Below, piece after piece: positions 12,561 to 23,155 of a stretch of 64,000 nt of DNA (positions are counted from its first letter, which is position 1; every line of letters begins with the position of its first letter). Source of the stretch: Escallonia rubra (Eukaryota; Streptophyta; Magnoliopsida; Escalloniales; Escalloniaceae). The stretch lies in contig JAVXUO010000580.1 in the NCBI GenBank assembly GCA_033065855.1, forward strand, positions 62,001 through 126,000, read 5' to 3'. The notes beneath the pieces were generated by a model. It searched no databases. It was not told the origin of the DNA and worked only from the letters and a program-made list of their open reading frames with translations. Position numbers and translations under genes: made by a program.

Positions 12561-12599
12561 AGGGCTTTAAGGTTATGAGCCCGTCCCGCCGTGGTGGGT

Positions 12600-13110
12600 C
12601 CTAGTGCCGGATCACTCAGGGCGCGTCAAAGTAGCATCCCGGAGGAGCCGTCTACCTGGCGAGAAGAGAGTGTTGGAGAGCTCCCTGGCAGAGATAGTGT
12701 CCCGGAGGAGTCGCCTATCCCCGCGGGATGATGTACACTCTGGGAGAGTGGGCTGAAGCATGTTCCACGACCAAGGCAAGGTGCGCATGGTGTGGTGAAT
12801 GAGTGCGGTGCCCGGTGGGCATGTAATATGATTGTGGCGCACGGGTGCGGCGACTACCGTCGTGAGACAATGCCTAGTGCTGAGGCACATATCACGAGAA
12901 CAGTGCATGGGAGCGGCGACGAGTGTCGCGAGACGATACTTGGTGCCGGGGCACGTATGATGAGAATGGTGCATGAGAGCGGCGACGAGTGTCGCGGTAC
13001 GATACTTGGTGTCGGGGGCACTTATCATGAGAATGATGCATGAGAGCGGCGACGAGTGTCGCGGGATGATACTTGGTGCCTGGGGCACGTAGTGCGACAT
13101 AGAGCCAATG
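12600..13110. repeat. Solo-LTR-related block and about 66-bp repeats
   Basis: 12600-12850 matches, in reverse complement, parts of the solo LTR at 20766-21010 (TCCCGGAGGAGTCGCCTATC and the GTTCCACGACCA segment). This is followed by three units of about 66 bp carrying GAGAGCGGCGACGAGTGTCG and GATACTTGGTG. It links the two LTR families. Confidence 0.75.
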
Positions 13111-13179
13111 GGAGGGATGTATCAGTGGTGCGGCGCATGGGCAAGACAACGTGTGAGAGTGCGGTGCGCGGGCGCCGGC

Positions 13180-14680
13180 AACGAAGGTCGCGGAGATGGC
13201 GCAAGGGCGACGAAAGACGCATAGGTGTCATACGGACGCAGGCGACGAAAGTCGCAGAGGTGTCATACGGACGCGGGCGACGAAGGTCGCGGAGATGGTA
13301 TGCAGGCGACGAGAGTTGCGGAGATGGTGCGTGCGACGAGAGTCACAGAGCTGGTGCGCTGGCGACAAGAGTCGCGGAGATGGTGCGTGGGCGTGGCGAT
13401 GAAGGTCACAGAGACGAGAGTCGCGGAGCTGGCGCGCGGATGCGGGCGACGAAGGTCGCAGAGATGGTGTGTTGGCGACGAATGTCGCGGAGATGGCGCG
13501 CAGGCGACGAGAGTCGTAGAGCTAGCGAGCGAACGCGGGTGACGAAGGTCGCGGAGAGAGAGATCACTGGCGCTGGCGACGAGGGTCGCGGAGACGGCGC
13601 CCGGGCGCTAGCGACGAGGGTCGCGAAGACGTTGCCCGGGCTACGGGCGACGAAGGTCGCGAAGACATTGCCCGGGTGATAGGCGACGAGAGTCGCGGAG
13701 ATGGTGCACTGGCGACGAGAGTCGCGAAACTGGCGTGCGGGCGCGGGCAATGAATGTCGCGAAGATGGCGATGAAGGTCACAGAGATGGTGTGCGGGCGA
13801 CGAGAGTCGCGGAGCGCGCGGAAGCGAGCGACGAAGGTTGCGGAGATGGAGCGCGAGCGGCGAAGGTCGCAGAGATGGAGCGCGGGCGACGAAGGTCGCG
13901 GAGTGAGAGCGCGCGGGCGCTTGCGACAAGGGTCGTGAGGACGTTGCCCGGGCTACGGGCGACGAAGGTCGCGAAGACGTTGCCCGGGTGATAGGCGACG
14001 AGAGTCGCGGAGATGGTGCACTGGCGACGAGGGTCGCGGAGACGGCACCCGGGCGCTAATGACGAGGGTCGCGAAGACGTTGCCCGGGCTACGGGCGACG
14101 AAGGTCGCGAAGACATGGCCCGGGGGATAGGCGACGAGAGTCACGGAGATGATGCGCTGGCGACGAGAGTCGCACAGCTGGCGCGCGGACGCGGGCGACG
14201 AATGTCGCGGAGATGGCGACGAAGGTCACGGAGATGGCGACGAAGGTCGCAGAGATAGCGCGCGGGCGCGACGACGAAGGTCGTGGAGATGGTGCGCTGG
14301 CGACGAGAGTCGCAGAGATGGTGTGCGGGCGACGAGAGTCGCAGAGCTGGCGCGCGGACGTGGGCGACGAATGTCGCGGAGATGGTGACGAAGGTCGCAG
14401 AGATGGTGTGCGGGCGACGAAGGTCGCGAAGATGTTTCCCGGGCGATAGGCGACGAGCGTCGCGGATAGGGCGCATAGGCGCTGGCGACGAGGGTCGCGA
14501 AGACGGCGCCCGGGCGACGGGCGACGAAGGTCGCGAAGACGTTGCCCGGGCGATAGGCGTCAAGCGTCGCGGAGAGAGTGCCTGAGCGCTGGCGACGAGG
14601 GTCGCGAAGACGGCGCCCGGGCGACGACGGTCGCGAAGACGTTGTCCGGGCGATGGCGACGAACGTCGCGATGTTGTTCG
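13180..14680. repeat. GC-rich GGCGACGA(A/G)(G/A)GTCGCGGAGATG minisatellite
   Basis: Roughly 1.5 kb made of 25-45 bp variants around GCGACGAAGGTCGCGGAGAT, with a higher-order repeat carrying GACGTTGCCCGGGC. GACGA...TCGTC-type self-complementarity means each unit can form a small hairpin. Long open frames occur on both strands only because stop codons are rare in this composition. Confidence 0.85.
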
Positions 14681-14689
14681 GCCGTCACG

Positions 14690-15650
14690 AGTGGACGTGG
14701 CCATGAAGATGGTGGTGTTGGTGCGATGGGTAAGTGCCGAAGAGAGTGGCCGAGGGGATGGCCTTGAGTGAAGGTGGCCGAAGGTGGGTAAGGAGGCCGA
14801 GGCCAAAGATGGTGGGCCGAAGGGTGGTCGGCGAGGTGAGATGGTCGAAGTGGAAGGTGGGTCGGCCATGAGGTCGGGGAGGGGGGGGGGGTCGGCGGCG
14901 CGGCGCCTTCGGCCGCGCGACGGCGGGCTTACGGGGTCGGGGAAGAGAGTGAGAGAAAGGGGCCGAGTGGGGGGGTCGGCCAGGGGTGAGGGGTCGGGAT
15001 AGCAGGGGGGGTCGGGGTGGGGAGTTGGGTCGGCCAGGGGGGTCGCGGGGAGAGTGGCCGAAGCAAGAAGAAGAAAAAAAGGCGAAGGGGAAGAGGGTCG
15101 GCGGCGGCAATGGCCTGCCATGGCGTCGCGGCGGCTTCCGGGGTCGGGGGAAAGAGAGAGAGGCCGAGGTCGGCGGGGATGAGGGGTCGGCAAGGGGGTC
15201 GGGATAGCAGGGGGTCGGCGGAGGTGGGTCGGTGTGGTGGTGGATGAGAAGAGGAGAGATGGGGAGGAGGAATCTCGGCTGCTCGGCGTGGAGCTGCCGT
15301 GGGCGGTCGACCGGAGGAAGGAAGGCGGTGGGGTGGAGGGGTCGGGAGGAGGGAGATCGGCGGGATAGGGGTCGACGCCGGGGAGGGGCTGCCGGCGGTG
15401 GTCTGGCGCGGCAAGGATGCCGCAGGTGGCTGGTGGCGGCGCCTAGGGCAGTGCGGCGCAAGGAGAAAAGTTGGAGAGAATTAGGGTTCCAGGGGAACGG
15501 GTCGGGTTTCGGGCAAACGGGCGGGTGTGGGCGACCCGCTGGAGCTGAGTGAAGAGAGGGGAAAACGGGGCGAGGCAGGGGCGGGGCAGGCGCGGGTCGG
15601 TCCACCGCGGGTGGGTTCGGCCCACCTGGACTCCTGTTGAATTTGAATTT
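14690..15650. other. G-rich internal region of LTR element
   Basis: A strand-asymmetric G-rich stretch dominated by GGGTCGG and GTCGGCC motifs, with a run of nine or more Gs near 14880. Pro/Arg/His-rich open frames on the minus strand (for example 14685-15605) follow from this composition. I see no gag zinc knuckle or protease motif in them. Confidence 0.6.
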
Positions 15651-15961
15651 GACTTGCAGATGAAAAATAAATGCGTTTTTTTTTTTTTTTTGTGGAGCCT
15701 ATAAAAGGAGCATGAGGGGCAATGAAAATTCTTGATGAAGAATAAGTTGGAAGTGAAAGGGAGAGGAAGAGGGAGGTTGGAGAGTGACGAAAATTTTTGT
15801 GGAAAAAAATAGTGTTTGGAAAGAGCACCAAAGGGTTAAATTGTTTATAAGTGTACAATGAGGATGTGATGTTTTTGTCTCGACCACGAGCATGCAGGGT
15901 GCGAGAGAGGTGCGAAAAAAATCTAAGTGTTGAGAAAAAAAATTTCAAGTGTTGAGGACTT

Positions 15962-16400
15962 TGCTAAGTGTTGAGCGGGGAGCGGAGGGTGCCGAGGGAA
16001 GTCGCGAGGGCTGATGACCCGACCGCGAAAAATGAAGAAATTTTTCTAAGTGTTGAAAAGCGGAGAAGGTGCCGAGTGAAGTCGCGGGGGTGGTGACCCG
16101 ACCGCGAAAAATGAAGAATTTTGTCTAAGTGTTGAAAAGCGGAGAAGGTGCCGAGTGAAGTCGCGGGGGTGGTGACCCGACCGCGAAAATTGAAGAAATT
16201 TTTCTAAGTCTGGAAGAGTGAATAGGGAGCGGAGTGAAGTCGCGGGGGTGGTGACCCGACCGCGAAAAACGAAGAAATTTTTCTAAGTCTGGAAAAGTGA
16301 ATAGGGAGCGGAGTGAAGTCGCGGGGGTGGTGACTCGACCGCGAAAAATGGAGAAATTTTTCTAAGTCTCGGAAAGGAAATGAAAAGGGCATGAGGAGGC
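15962..16400. repeat. 79-bp satellite array inside LTR element
   Basis: The anchor TCTAAGT recurs at 16045, 16124, 16203, 16282 and 16361, an exact 79-bp period. Each unit carries GTGAAGTCGCGGGGGTGG, then GACCCGACCGCGAAAA. It lies close to the primer binding site. Confidence 0.88.
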
Positions 16401-16770
16401 GATGTGACCGTGATCGCGACCACGAGGGGTTGAGATGAGAGGGAGGGGGGACTTAGGATGGCGGGCAGGTATGGACGACCGACTAAGTCACATAGGCGAT
16501 AGCTAGCGTGGCTCGAGCCACCCCGCGCACCACGTACCAAGTTGCTGCAATGTGAGGCAGAAGGGGTTAGGAAGTGGTGAAGCCCCCAAGGGAGTAGGTG
16601 ATGGCATCAAAGGTGGTGCCATTAGAACGATGTTAGCTTGAAATTTTTCGAAGTCTGGAAGTGACAGCCTCTTGGATGGCTGGGTCGAGGTTGTGACTGG
16701 TAGTCCTGATAGCCCTGCGTTGCTGAGTCAAGGTTGCTTGAGTGTGGCAGACTGCAACACGATGCTCACC

Positions 16771-16788
16771 TCCCCAGCAGAGTCGCCA
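16771..16788 (-). promoter_or_regulatory. Primer binding site of LTR element
   Basis: Minus-strand TGGCGACTCTGCTGGGGA starts 2 nt inside the upstream LTR. Its position and TGG start fit a tRNA 3'-end complement. Assignment to tRNA-Arg is from memory of Ogre-type elements. Confidence 0.7.
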
Positions 16789-16790
16789 AA

Positions 16791-18505
16791 TGTTGCCGAG
16801 GAAAGATGGTTCGCATGCCACGTGAGGTGCCACAAAGGATGCAGTCTGCGTTGGCTTCCAAGTAGACAAAGTGGGAGACAGCAAGGATGGAGCAAGGGCT
16901 GAGAGCAAGGCTCCCCAGGCAGGACGCAAGGGCTGGCAGTGCCGCGTCAGCAGGGAGACGACGAACAAGGGCGACAGTCAACTGTCGACGGTCCGCGTCA
17001 AGGGTGCAGCGTCAAGAGTCCGATGTCGAGAGCTCAAATGTGTTTCTCTCACTAGAAATCCAGAGAGAATGAGTTTTAGAGAGAGAAAGTGAAATGTTGA
17101 AAATGAGAGAGAAGTCCTTGAATAAGCTCCAAAGTCCACTATATATAGGCACAAATGCGCGCGTGTCATCAGCCGACACGTGTCGTCCTCCGGGAGCGAC
17201 ACGTCGCCGTAGAGGGTCCCGCAGTCTTGATTGTCCGTCGAATTGCCGGTCATTGAGTTAGTGTAGACCTGCCCTTGCACCGTCCCTCTGCCTGTCTGAG
17301 AAGACTGACCACACTGCGGTAGCATGGTCAGAGTAGCCCGTTGCCCCAGCCTCCAGTCCAAGCCCTTACTGAATCCCACGAGATGCGTCAAGAGACGCGC
17401 CGAGATCCTGGCAGCGGTGAGGGTTGCCCCTGCAGCCAACTGCTAGGCGTGCCGGCCACGATGCCCTCCGAGGACCTGCTCCCGTCCCGGAGTGACTCGC
17501 GGTTCATTGCCCTGGTGGTGTCGATGATCAATGATAACATGAGCGCACATGCTATGCTTAGGGTCCGTGGTGAGGGGTCCTCGTGCCGGAGCACTACGAG
17601 CGGAGCCCCCCGTGAGTCCGTCGGGTGATTGTGCCGGCGATGGCCTTAGGGTTGTAAGCCCATCCTTGTTGCGAAGGCCGGAGCCTCCGGTTGATTATGC
17701 CGGCGAGGGGCGGAGCACGTTGGTTGATTATCCTGGCGAGGGCCGGAGCCCCCGGTCGAGTGTGCCCGCGATGGCCGGAGCCCGTCGGTTGATTGTGCTG
17801 GCGAGGGCCGGAGCCCCCGGTTGATTATGCCCGCGAGGGCCGGAGCCCGTTGGTTGATTATGCTGGCGAGGGCCGGAGCCCCCGGTTGATTGTGCCCGCG
17901 ATGGCCGGAGCCCGTCGGTTGATTGTGCTGGCGAGGGCCGGAGCCCCCGGTTGATTGTGCCGGTGAGGGCATTAGGGTTGCGAGCACGTCCCGCGGCGAG
18001 GGCCGGAGCCTTGTCAGTTTGATTGAGCCGGCGAGGGCTTCATGGTTGCGAGCCCGTCCCGCCGCGAGGGCCGGAGCCCCGTCACTTTGATTGAGCCGAC
18101 GAGGGCATTAGGGTTGCGAGCCCGTCCCGCCGCGAGGGCCGGAGCCCCGTCACTTTGATTGAGTCGGCGACAGAGCGTTGCGCTACTGAAGATAGCGGGT
18201 GAGTGTTGTTGGAGCGCGAAGTCAGTGCCGCTCGGCAAGTTCCCCCCTTCGCAGGGCAATGGAGGCCGACCCCTTGGGGTGGCCGACCCCCTTGGGTGGC
18301 CGACCCCTTGGGGTGGCCGACCCCCTTGGGTGGCCGACCCCCTTGGGGTGGAGCACACTTTCGATCGCCGTCTGGATGCTCGAGGCGCGGAGCACTTTGA
18401 TCGAGCAATCTTGTTGAGCGATGTTGACCACCAAATGGGTGACGTGTCGCGCCACTAGGATCTTTTAGCGGGCCCCGGGGTGCGGTCCAGAATAGGTTGT
18501 GAACA
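16791..18505 (-). repeat. Upstream (5') LTR
   Basis: 1715 bp. On the minus strand it starts TGTTCACAACCTATTCTGGA and ends CCTCGGCAACA. A TATA-like promoter, CTATATATAG, lies at 17139-17148. It contains fewer GGGTGGCCGACCCC and GGTTGATT...GGCGAGGGCCGGAGCCC units than the other LTR, which explains the length difference. Confidence 0.88.
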
Positions 18506-18530
18506 TTCATGTAAACTTTATCTGCAGTGC

Positions 18531-18901
18531 CATTATGATATATAAGTAGCAGGTTCTTGGTGTTCTATAGCAAATTCTTAATTTCGAGTAATGGAATGCA
18601 AAACAAGCACAATCAAGAGAAGTTTTACTTAGATGGTTTGGCTTATATATCGACAAGGGAAACATTCAAACAACGAAATCCATTCAAGAAGATGAGTTCA
18701 CAACCAAAAACCTCCACAAGAAGCGATACTGAAAATGAAACCTTCACACGCCTATTGGTTCGTACACAAATTTGAGCCACATCAGAGCGAAAACCAAAGA
18801 TATCAGCGCACTTGGAAATGCCATGTGTGACTCCCAAGCATAGAACTGTTGAAGTTACTTCATAAGCAATGTGAAGTATTCACATAAATTCACAGAGACA
18901 C
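18531..18901 (-). other. Intron 2 of dioxygenase pseudogene A
   Basis: Lies between exon 2, whose end near 18902 has a blurred donor (CCTTT|GTGT), and the exon 3 acceptor CTGCAG at 18522-18527. No other feature is seen. Confidence 0.6.
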
Positions 18902-19743
18902 AAAGGTTTTGGCTCTCAGGCCAGTATTTAAGCTTTCGCTTGTCTTCTGGATTTACAAAAAGATACAACCTGTCACTTCCATCAAGAGTCTGATGCTTTG
19001 AAAGGACCATGTCATTCCCATATCCTTCAGCGTCATCAGTTTCTCTGGAGTATTTCTGCCTCTCTTCCATTGGAAGTGCGAAAAATTGTTTGCTACCTTC
19101 ATGTACATTATCAAGGAATGAACTTTCTACTCCATGGTTAATCCCCTGAAATTTTAAGACTAGTGCTAGTTATTCCTTAGATCTCTGAAAGTTCAAACAA
19201 GCTGATGATGTTGGGAATTAGACAAGTAAAGCGAGTAACATTAGGACTTGTGAAGATCGAAATTTCTTATAAAACTAAGATACGCATTTGTGACTCCATG
19301 ACCACCGTCTTTGCAGATATATCTTTCTGGCATATCTTCGCTGCTTACAACCAGTGGCTGAACATGCCTGGATAGCAAATTGGCCTTGACAGGATTGGTT
19401 GATTCGGCCATGTGGGAGCTTATATTTGCAATCTGGAAGTCAAGTGTTCTTCAGGCTATACAATGGTAGAGAAGTTATAAGATGAACCATATGAGGTTTA
19501 TTTAGTTAAGGTGGTTTCCAGACAGATAATGCTGAAAGAACATCTGGATGTGTGCATAATCAGTAAAGGGTCTTTCTCAAGCAAATTGTCTTTATGAATT
19601 TTACTATAACATGTGCTATTCATAGTCAAAATAAGGAGAAATGGGCAGAAAATAACATGCCAAAAGCCAAATTCTGTGCCAGATCCGGTGTATATGTATC
19701 ACACTATTAGTTACATGGGAATAGTCTTAGATTGTTCATACAG

Positions 19744-19871
19744 ATACTATAGCAGCCGCTTTTGGTTCTTTCTCTGATGCTAAAGATGCAAGACGACCAA
19801 TGAACCATTTCCGTCAGGCTATTGGCCAGTGGTTCAACTACGGCTTCAGCATTTTCAATTTGTGTAATTAA
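19744..19871 (+). pseudogene. Second copy of gene X exon
   Basis: After a plausible acceptor (TTGTTCATACAG), the frame reads DTIAAAFGSFSDAKDARRPM and on through QAIGQWFNYGFS before IFNLCN and TAA. The QWFN(Y/H)GFS end matches the exon at the left edge of the window. The C-terminal residues differ after GFS, so this copy seems truncated or spliced elsewhere. X copies therefore flank pseudogene A on both sides. Confidence 0.35.
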
Positions 19872-20090
19872 TCAGATTGTGTACATTAAAATTTGAATTT
19901 TGTGTGTTGTGATACAATGATGGACGGGGTATGGATTCCCGGTTAACAGGATTCATGCATAGACAGCACAACACGTATACTGGGCGGCTATTGATGCGCA
20001 TTAGCGACAAGATTCTGGATTCACTACAGTTGCCCCATGGCTGCTGCAGCCCCCATAATTCTCTTATCTACTTCCTTCGGTCTATTATAC

Positions 20091-22290
20091 CACCTTGTTC
20101 CCAACTTATTCTGGTCGTACCCAAAGGCCCACTGAGGTCCCATTTTTCATGACACATCCGCACAAGTAACAGTCATTTTCAACGCTCACAACCAGTCAAA
20201 GAATGCACGCTCAAGTCACGTGCACTTCTCACTTTCGTTACATTATTTCGTCACTCAGAAGCTCATTTTCGCGCAAAGCCTCATGACACTTCGACCGTCG
20301 CACTTCGCATGTCGCCCATCGGCGCACCATGGCACTTGCCCAAGGAAGTTGGCTTTGGCCTTCCCCTTGGGGTCGGCCTCGGCCTCGGCCTTCCCCATGG
20401 GGTCGGCCTCGGCCTCGGCCTCCCCTTGGGGGTCGGCCTCGGCCTCGGCCTCCCCTTGGCGTTGGCCTCCCCCTAAGGGTTGGCCTTGGACTTCCCCTAT
20501 GGGTTGGCCTTTGGTCTCCATACTTAACACCTTCACTTCTCTTCAAGGGACCATACATAACTCCGCGACCCCGTCGCCCGGACACAACTCCGCGACCCCC
20601 GTCGCCGGCGTCCGGGCGCCGCACTTCAACACTCCGCCGCGCCCGTGCGCCGCACCGCTGATACAGCCGTGCCCCCAGGCTCTCTGTCACACTACTGTGC
20701 CCCCGGCACCATACGCATTACGTCGTGCCACTAACAAAGACGTGCCCCCGGCACCTTACTCACTTCATCGCGCCCATGCGCCACAATCATGTTACATGCC
20801 CCCGGGCACCACACTTATTCACCCCACTAGGCGCACCTTGCCATGGTCGTGGAACATACTTCGACCCACTCTCCGGAGTGTGCAACATCCTGCGGGGATA
20901 GGCGACTCCTCCGGGACACTATCTCTGCCAGGGAGCTCTTCAACTCCCCTTCCGCCAGGTAGACGGCTCCTCCGGGATGCTACCTCGACCAGTCGGGTAG
21001 ATGGCTCATCCGTGATGCTACCTTGACGTGCTCCGAGTGCTCCGGCACAAGGACTCACCCGCGGGGATAGGCGACTCCTCCGGGACACTATCTCTGCCAG
21101 GGAGCTCTTCAACTCCCCTTCCGCCAGGTAGACGGCTCCTCCGGGATGCTACCTCGGCCAGTCGGGTAGACGGCTCCTCCGGGATGCTACCTTGACATGC
21201 TCCGAGTGCTCCGAGTGCTCCGGCACAAGGACTCACCCGCGGGGATAGGCGACTCCTCCGGGACACTATCTCCGCCAGGGAGCTCTTCAACTCCCCTTCT
21301 GCCAGGTAGACGGCTCCTCCGGGATGCTACCTCGGCCAGTCGGGTAGACGGCTCCTCCGGGATGCTACCTTGACGCGCTCCGAGTGCTCCGGCATAAGGA
21401 CTCACCCGCGGGGATAGGCGACTCCTCCGGGACACTATCTCTGCCAGGGAGCTCCAAGTGCTCCGGCACGAAGACTCCCCTTCTGCCAGGTAGACGGCTC
21501 CTCCGGGATGCTACCTCGGCCTGCGGAATAGGCGACTCCTCCGGGACACTATCTCCGCCAGGGTGTCTGCGTGACTGGCCTACGTGCTCCGGCACTGGGG
21601 GCTTGCGTCGGCACCCCTAGGGACTATGACCCCCGGGTCACTCCGAGACGGGAGCAGGTCTTCGGAGGGCATCGCGCCTAGTTCACCTGGCAGTTGGGCG
21701 TCGGGTCTTCCCCACCGCTGCCAGGCCTGTGGGACTCTGCAAGGGCTTGGATTGGAGGCTAGATCAAGGGGTTCTCTGGCCACACCGACGTTGTGGGAGC
21801 CAGTCTTTCCAGACAGACAGAGCGACGCTGTGCGGGGCAGGCCGGTTGAATATGCGATCCGACAGTCCGTGGAGCACCGGCACCCGTGGACCCCCAGTGA
21901 CGTGTCACTCCCGGGGAGCGCCACGTGTCGGTTAATGACATCATCATCTCAATCTCTATAAATAGAGGTCTTGAGAATTCATTTACGAGGGAACATTGAC
22001 GGAAGACTCTCACATTTTCACTTTCTTACTCTAGAATCCTAGAGAGAGAAACATACAGGACCTTGACTCTGGACCTAAGCATCGGACTGTGACTGTCGTC
22101 GTGTATTCATCATGCGCTATCACCCTCGCAGCACTGCCACCCCAGGCTATGTCTGGGAAGCCCTTAGTCTCTGCCCTTGTTCCACCCTTGCTGTGTCTCA
22201 CATCAGCATACTTGACATCTGACTCAGACTGCATTCCCTGTGGCACCTCCACACGTCGACTGCGAACCCACTTTCCTTGGCATCACACCT
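20091..22290 (+). mobile_element. Solo LTR of a related element
   Basis: LTR 20096-22285 begins TGTTCCCAACTTATTCTGG and ends TTTCCTTGGCATCA. The target duplication is CACCT (20091-20095 and 22286-22290). Both ends resemble those of the 9929-18505 element (TGTTCACAACCTATTCTGG and TTTCCTCGGCAACA), so they are sister families. There is no second LTR or internal region, the usual outcome of LTR-LTR recombination. A TATA box (CTATAAATAGAGG) lies near 21956. Confidence 0.88.
20890..21570. repeat. 165-180 bp tandem array inside solo LTR
   Basis: About four units start GCGGGGATAGGCGACTCCTC near 20895, 21061, 21239 and 21410. Each contains two or three GACGGCTCCTCCGGGATGCTA sub-repeats. Just 5' of it, 20350-20480 has GGTCGGCCTCGGCCTCGGCC repeats. 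Confidence 0.85.
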
Positions 22291-23155
22291 TATAGTTTGA
22301 AATGCCTTCAGAACAAGGACTAATAGTAACAAATCGTATAAGCCAACAGACTGAGATTAAACAAGGAAGTGGCTACTGGTTACACAAAATTGTTACACAT
22401 ATCGACCGCTTGAGCAAGATCAAGAGAATTGATGGCATATGGACGGGAGTTTTACAGGTAGTCTGCTCCTAATGCATAGTGGTTACTGGTTACACACTAA
22501 TTTACATACACATCCTTCTTGTTCTGGTCACCTTTTCAGTATACAAACTTGCAAGCACACACACTATCTCTCACAATGTTGCAAAACAGACTCCATATCT
22601 GCAGAGGAACTGATCCAAAGCGAAGATAATCAGCTCCATCACCTTGTTAACATCATTAAGGATTGCAGATTTCTTTTAAGGTCCACAAGTTCATCCACTT
22701 TGCACTGTGTACGTCTAAAGAGGGCAACCAGTACGCAGATCAACTTGCAAATATTGGAATGCATGCAACGGGGTCTGCTTTTGTATGCCGGAAGGGTTGC
22801 CCAGTACTAGGGACTAGGTTGTGTTAGTTCATATTTTTGTTTTACAAAGAAAATGTCGCCAAATAAAGTAATTGCGATGATTTTTCAGTTAACGCCATAT
22901 AAAATATGTATATGTATGTGCGAAGAGATCATAGGAATATTAGTCAGGAGCAAACAACTTTACTTTTGTTATGAGAGCTTTTACACAGGTTTAAATGCAC
23001 ATATTGCGTCAAATTTGCCATACTTTTATTACACCATTTTGCGGGAACATTTTTCCTTATATTATCGTATTAGCTTACTTAGTATATTGGTCTTGGTAGT
23101 AATTGATATGAGGGTTGATCTTGGGGATTACTAATATGCCTTATTCAGCACTGTT
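22291..23155. other. Intergenic, no recognised gene
   Basis: Open frames here (for example 22439-22810 on plus) show no motif that I recognise. I see no terminal repeats. Confidence 0.4.

Larger units (their letters stand above)
9924..18510 (-). mobile_element. Non-autonomous LTR retrotransposon, TAT/Ogre-like
   Basis: Element 9929-18505 is flanked by the 5-bp target duplication TTCAT (9924-9928 and 18506-18510). Both LTRs begin TG and end CA. The primer binding site lies 2 nt inside the upstream LTR on the minus strand, TGGCGACTCTGCTGGGGA (16771-16788). From memory this resembles the tRNA-Arg type reported for TAT/Ogre-lineage Ty3/gypsy elements. A short purine-rich stretch (AGGGGG) precedes the downstream LTR on the minus strand. 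No gag, protease, reverse transcriptase or integrase motifs are found in 11762-16790, which is mostly GC-rich tandem repeats. The LTRs differ by few substitutions plus repeat-number changes, suggesting a fairly young insertion. It sits in exon 3 of pseudogene A. Confidence 0.88.
8849..19411 (-). pseudogene. 2-oxoglutarate dioxygenase pseudogene A (SRG1-like), split by LTR retrotransposon
   Basis: A four-exon gene of the same design as copies C and D. Exon 1 starts at ATG 19411 (MAESTNPVKANLLSRH...) but breaks off after NAYLS, losing the usual IPVIDxS...SWGCFQ half. Exon 2 is about 18902-19145 (GINHGVESS...YWPESQN). Exon 3 is 18511-18521 plus 9608-9928, interrupted by the LTR element. Exon 4 is 8849-9097 (IMSNGLFKIPMHRV...VKVYNSA, stop). 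Exon 3 keeps the iron-binding HxD motif (KPHADG). It has a nonsense codon as its second codon (TAA where C and D have GAG), a 5-nt insertion before DGQWVRVP and a 1-nt deletion before IRHALLVN. Its rebuilt length of 332 bp against 328 bp in C and D agrees with +5/-1. It cannot make an enzyme. Family function is Fe(II)/2OG-dependent oxidation of small molecules in the cytosol. Confidence 0.9.

Noticed and set aside
13180..14680. Possible CRISPR array or bacterial contamination because of high GC and regular repeats
   Set aside because: The repeats are contiguous and variable in length with no unique spacers, and they are enclosed by plant LTRs with a target duplication in a plant exon.
13056..15605. 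Long Arg/Pro/Ser-rich open frames on both strands (up to 350 residues)
   Set aside because: They arise from stop-poor GC-rich tandem repeats inside the LTR element. They lack domains, occur on both strands and follow the repeat period.
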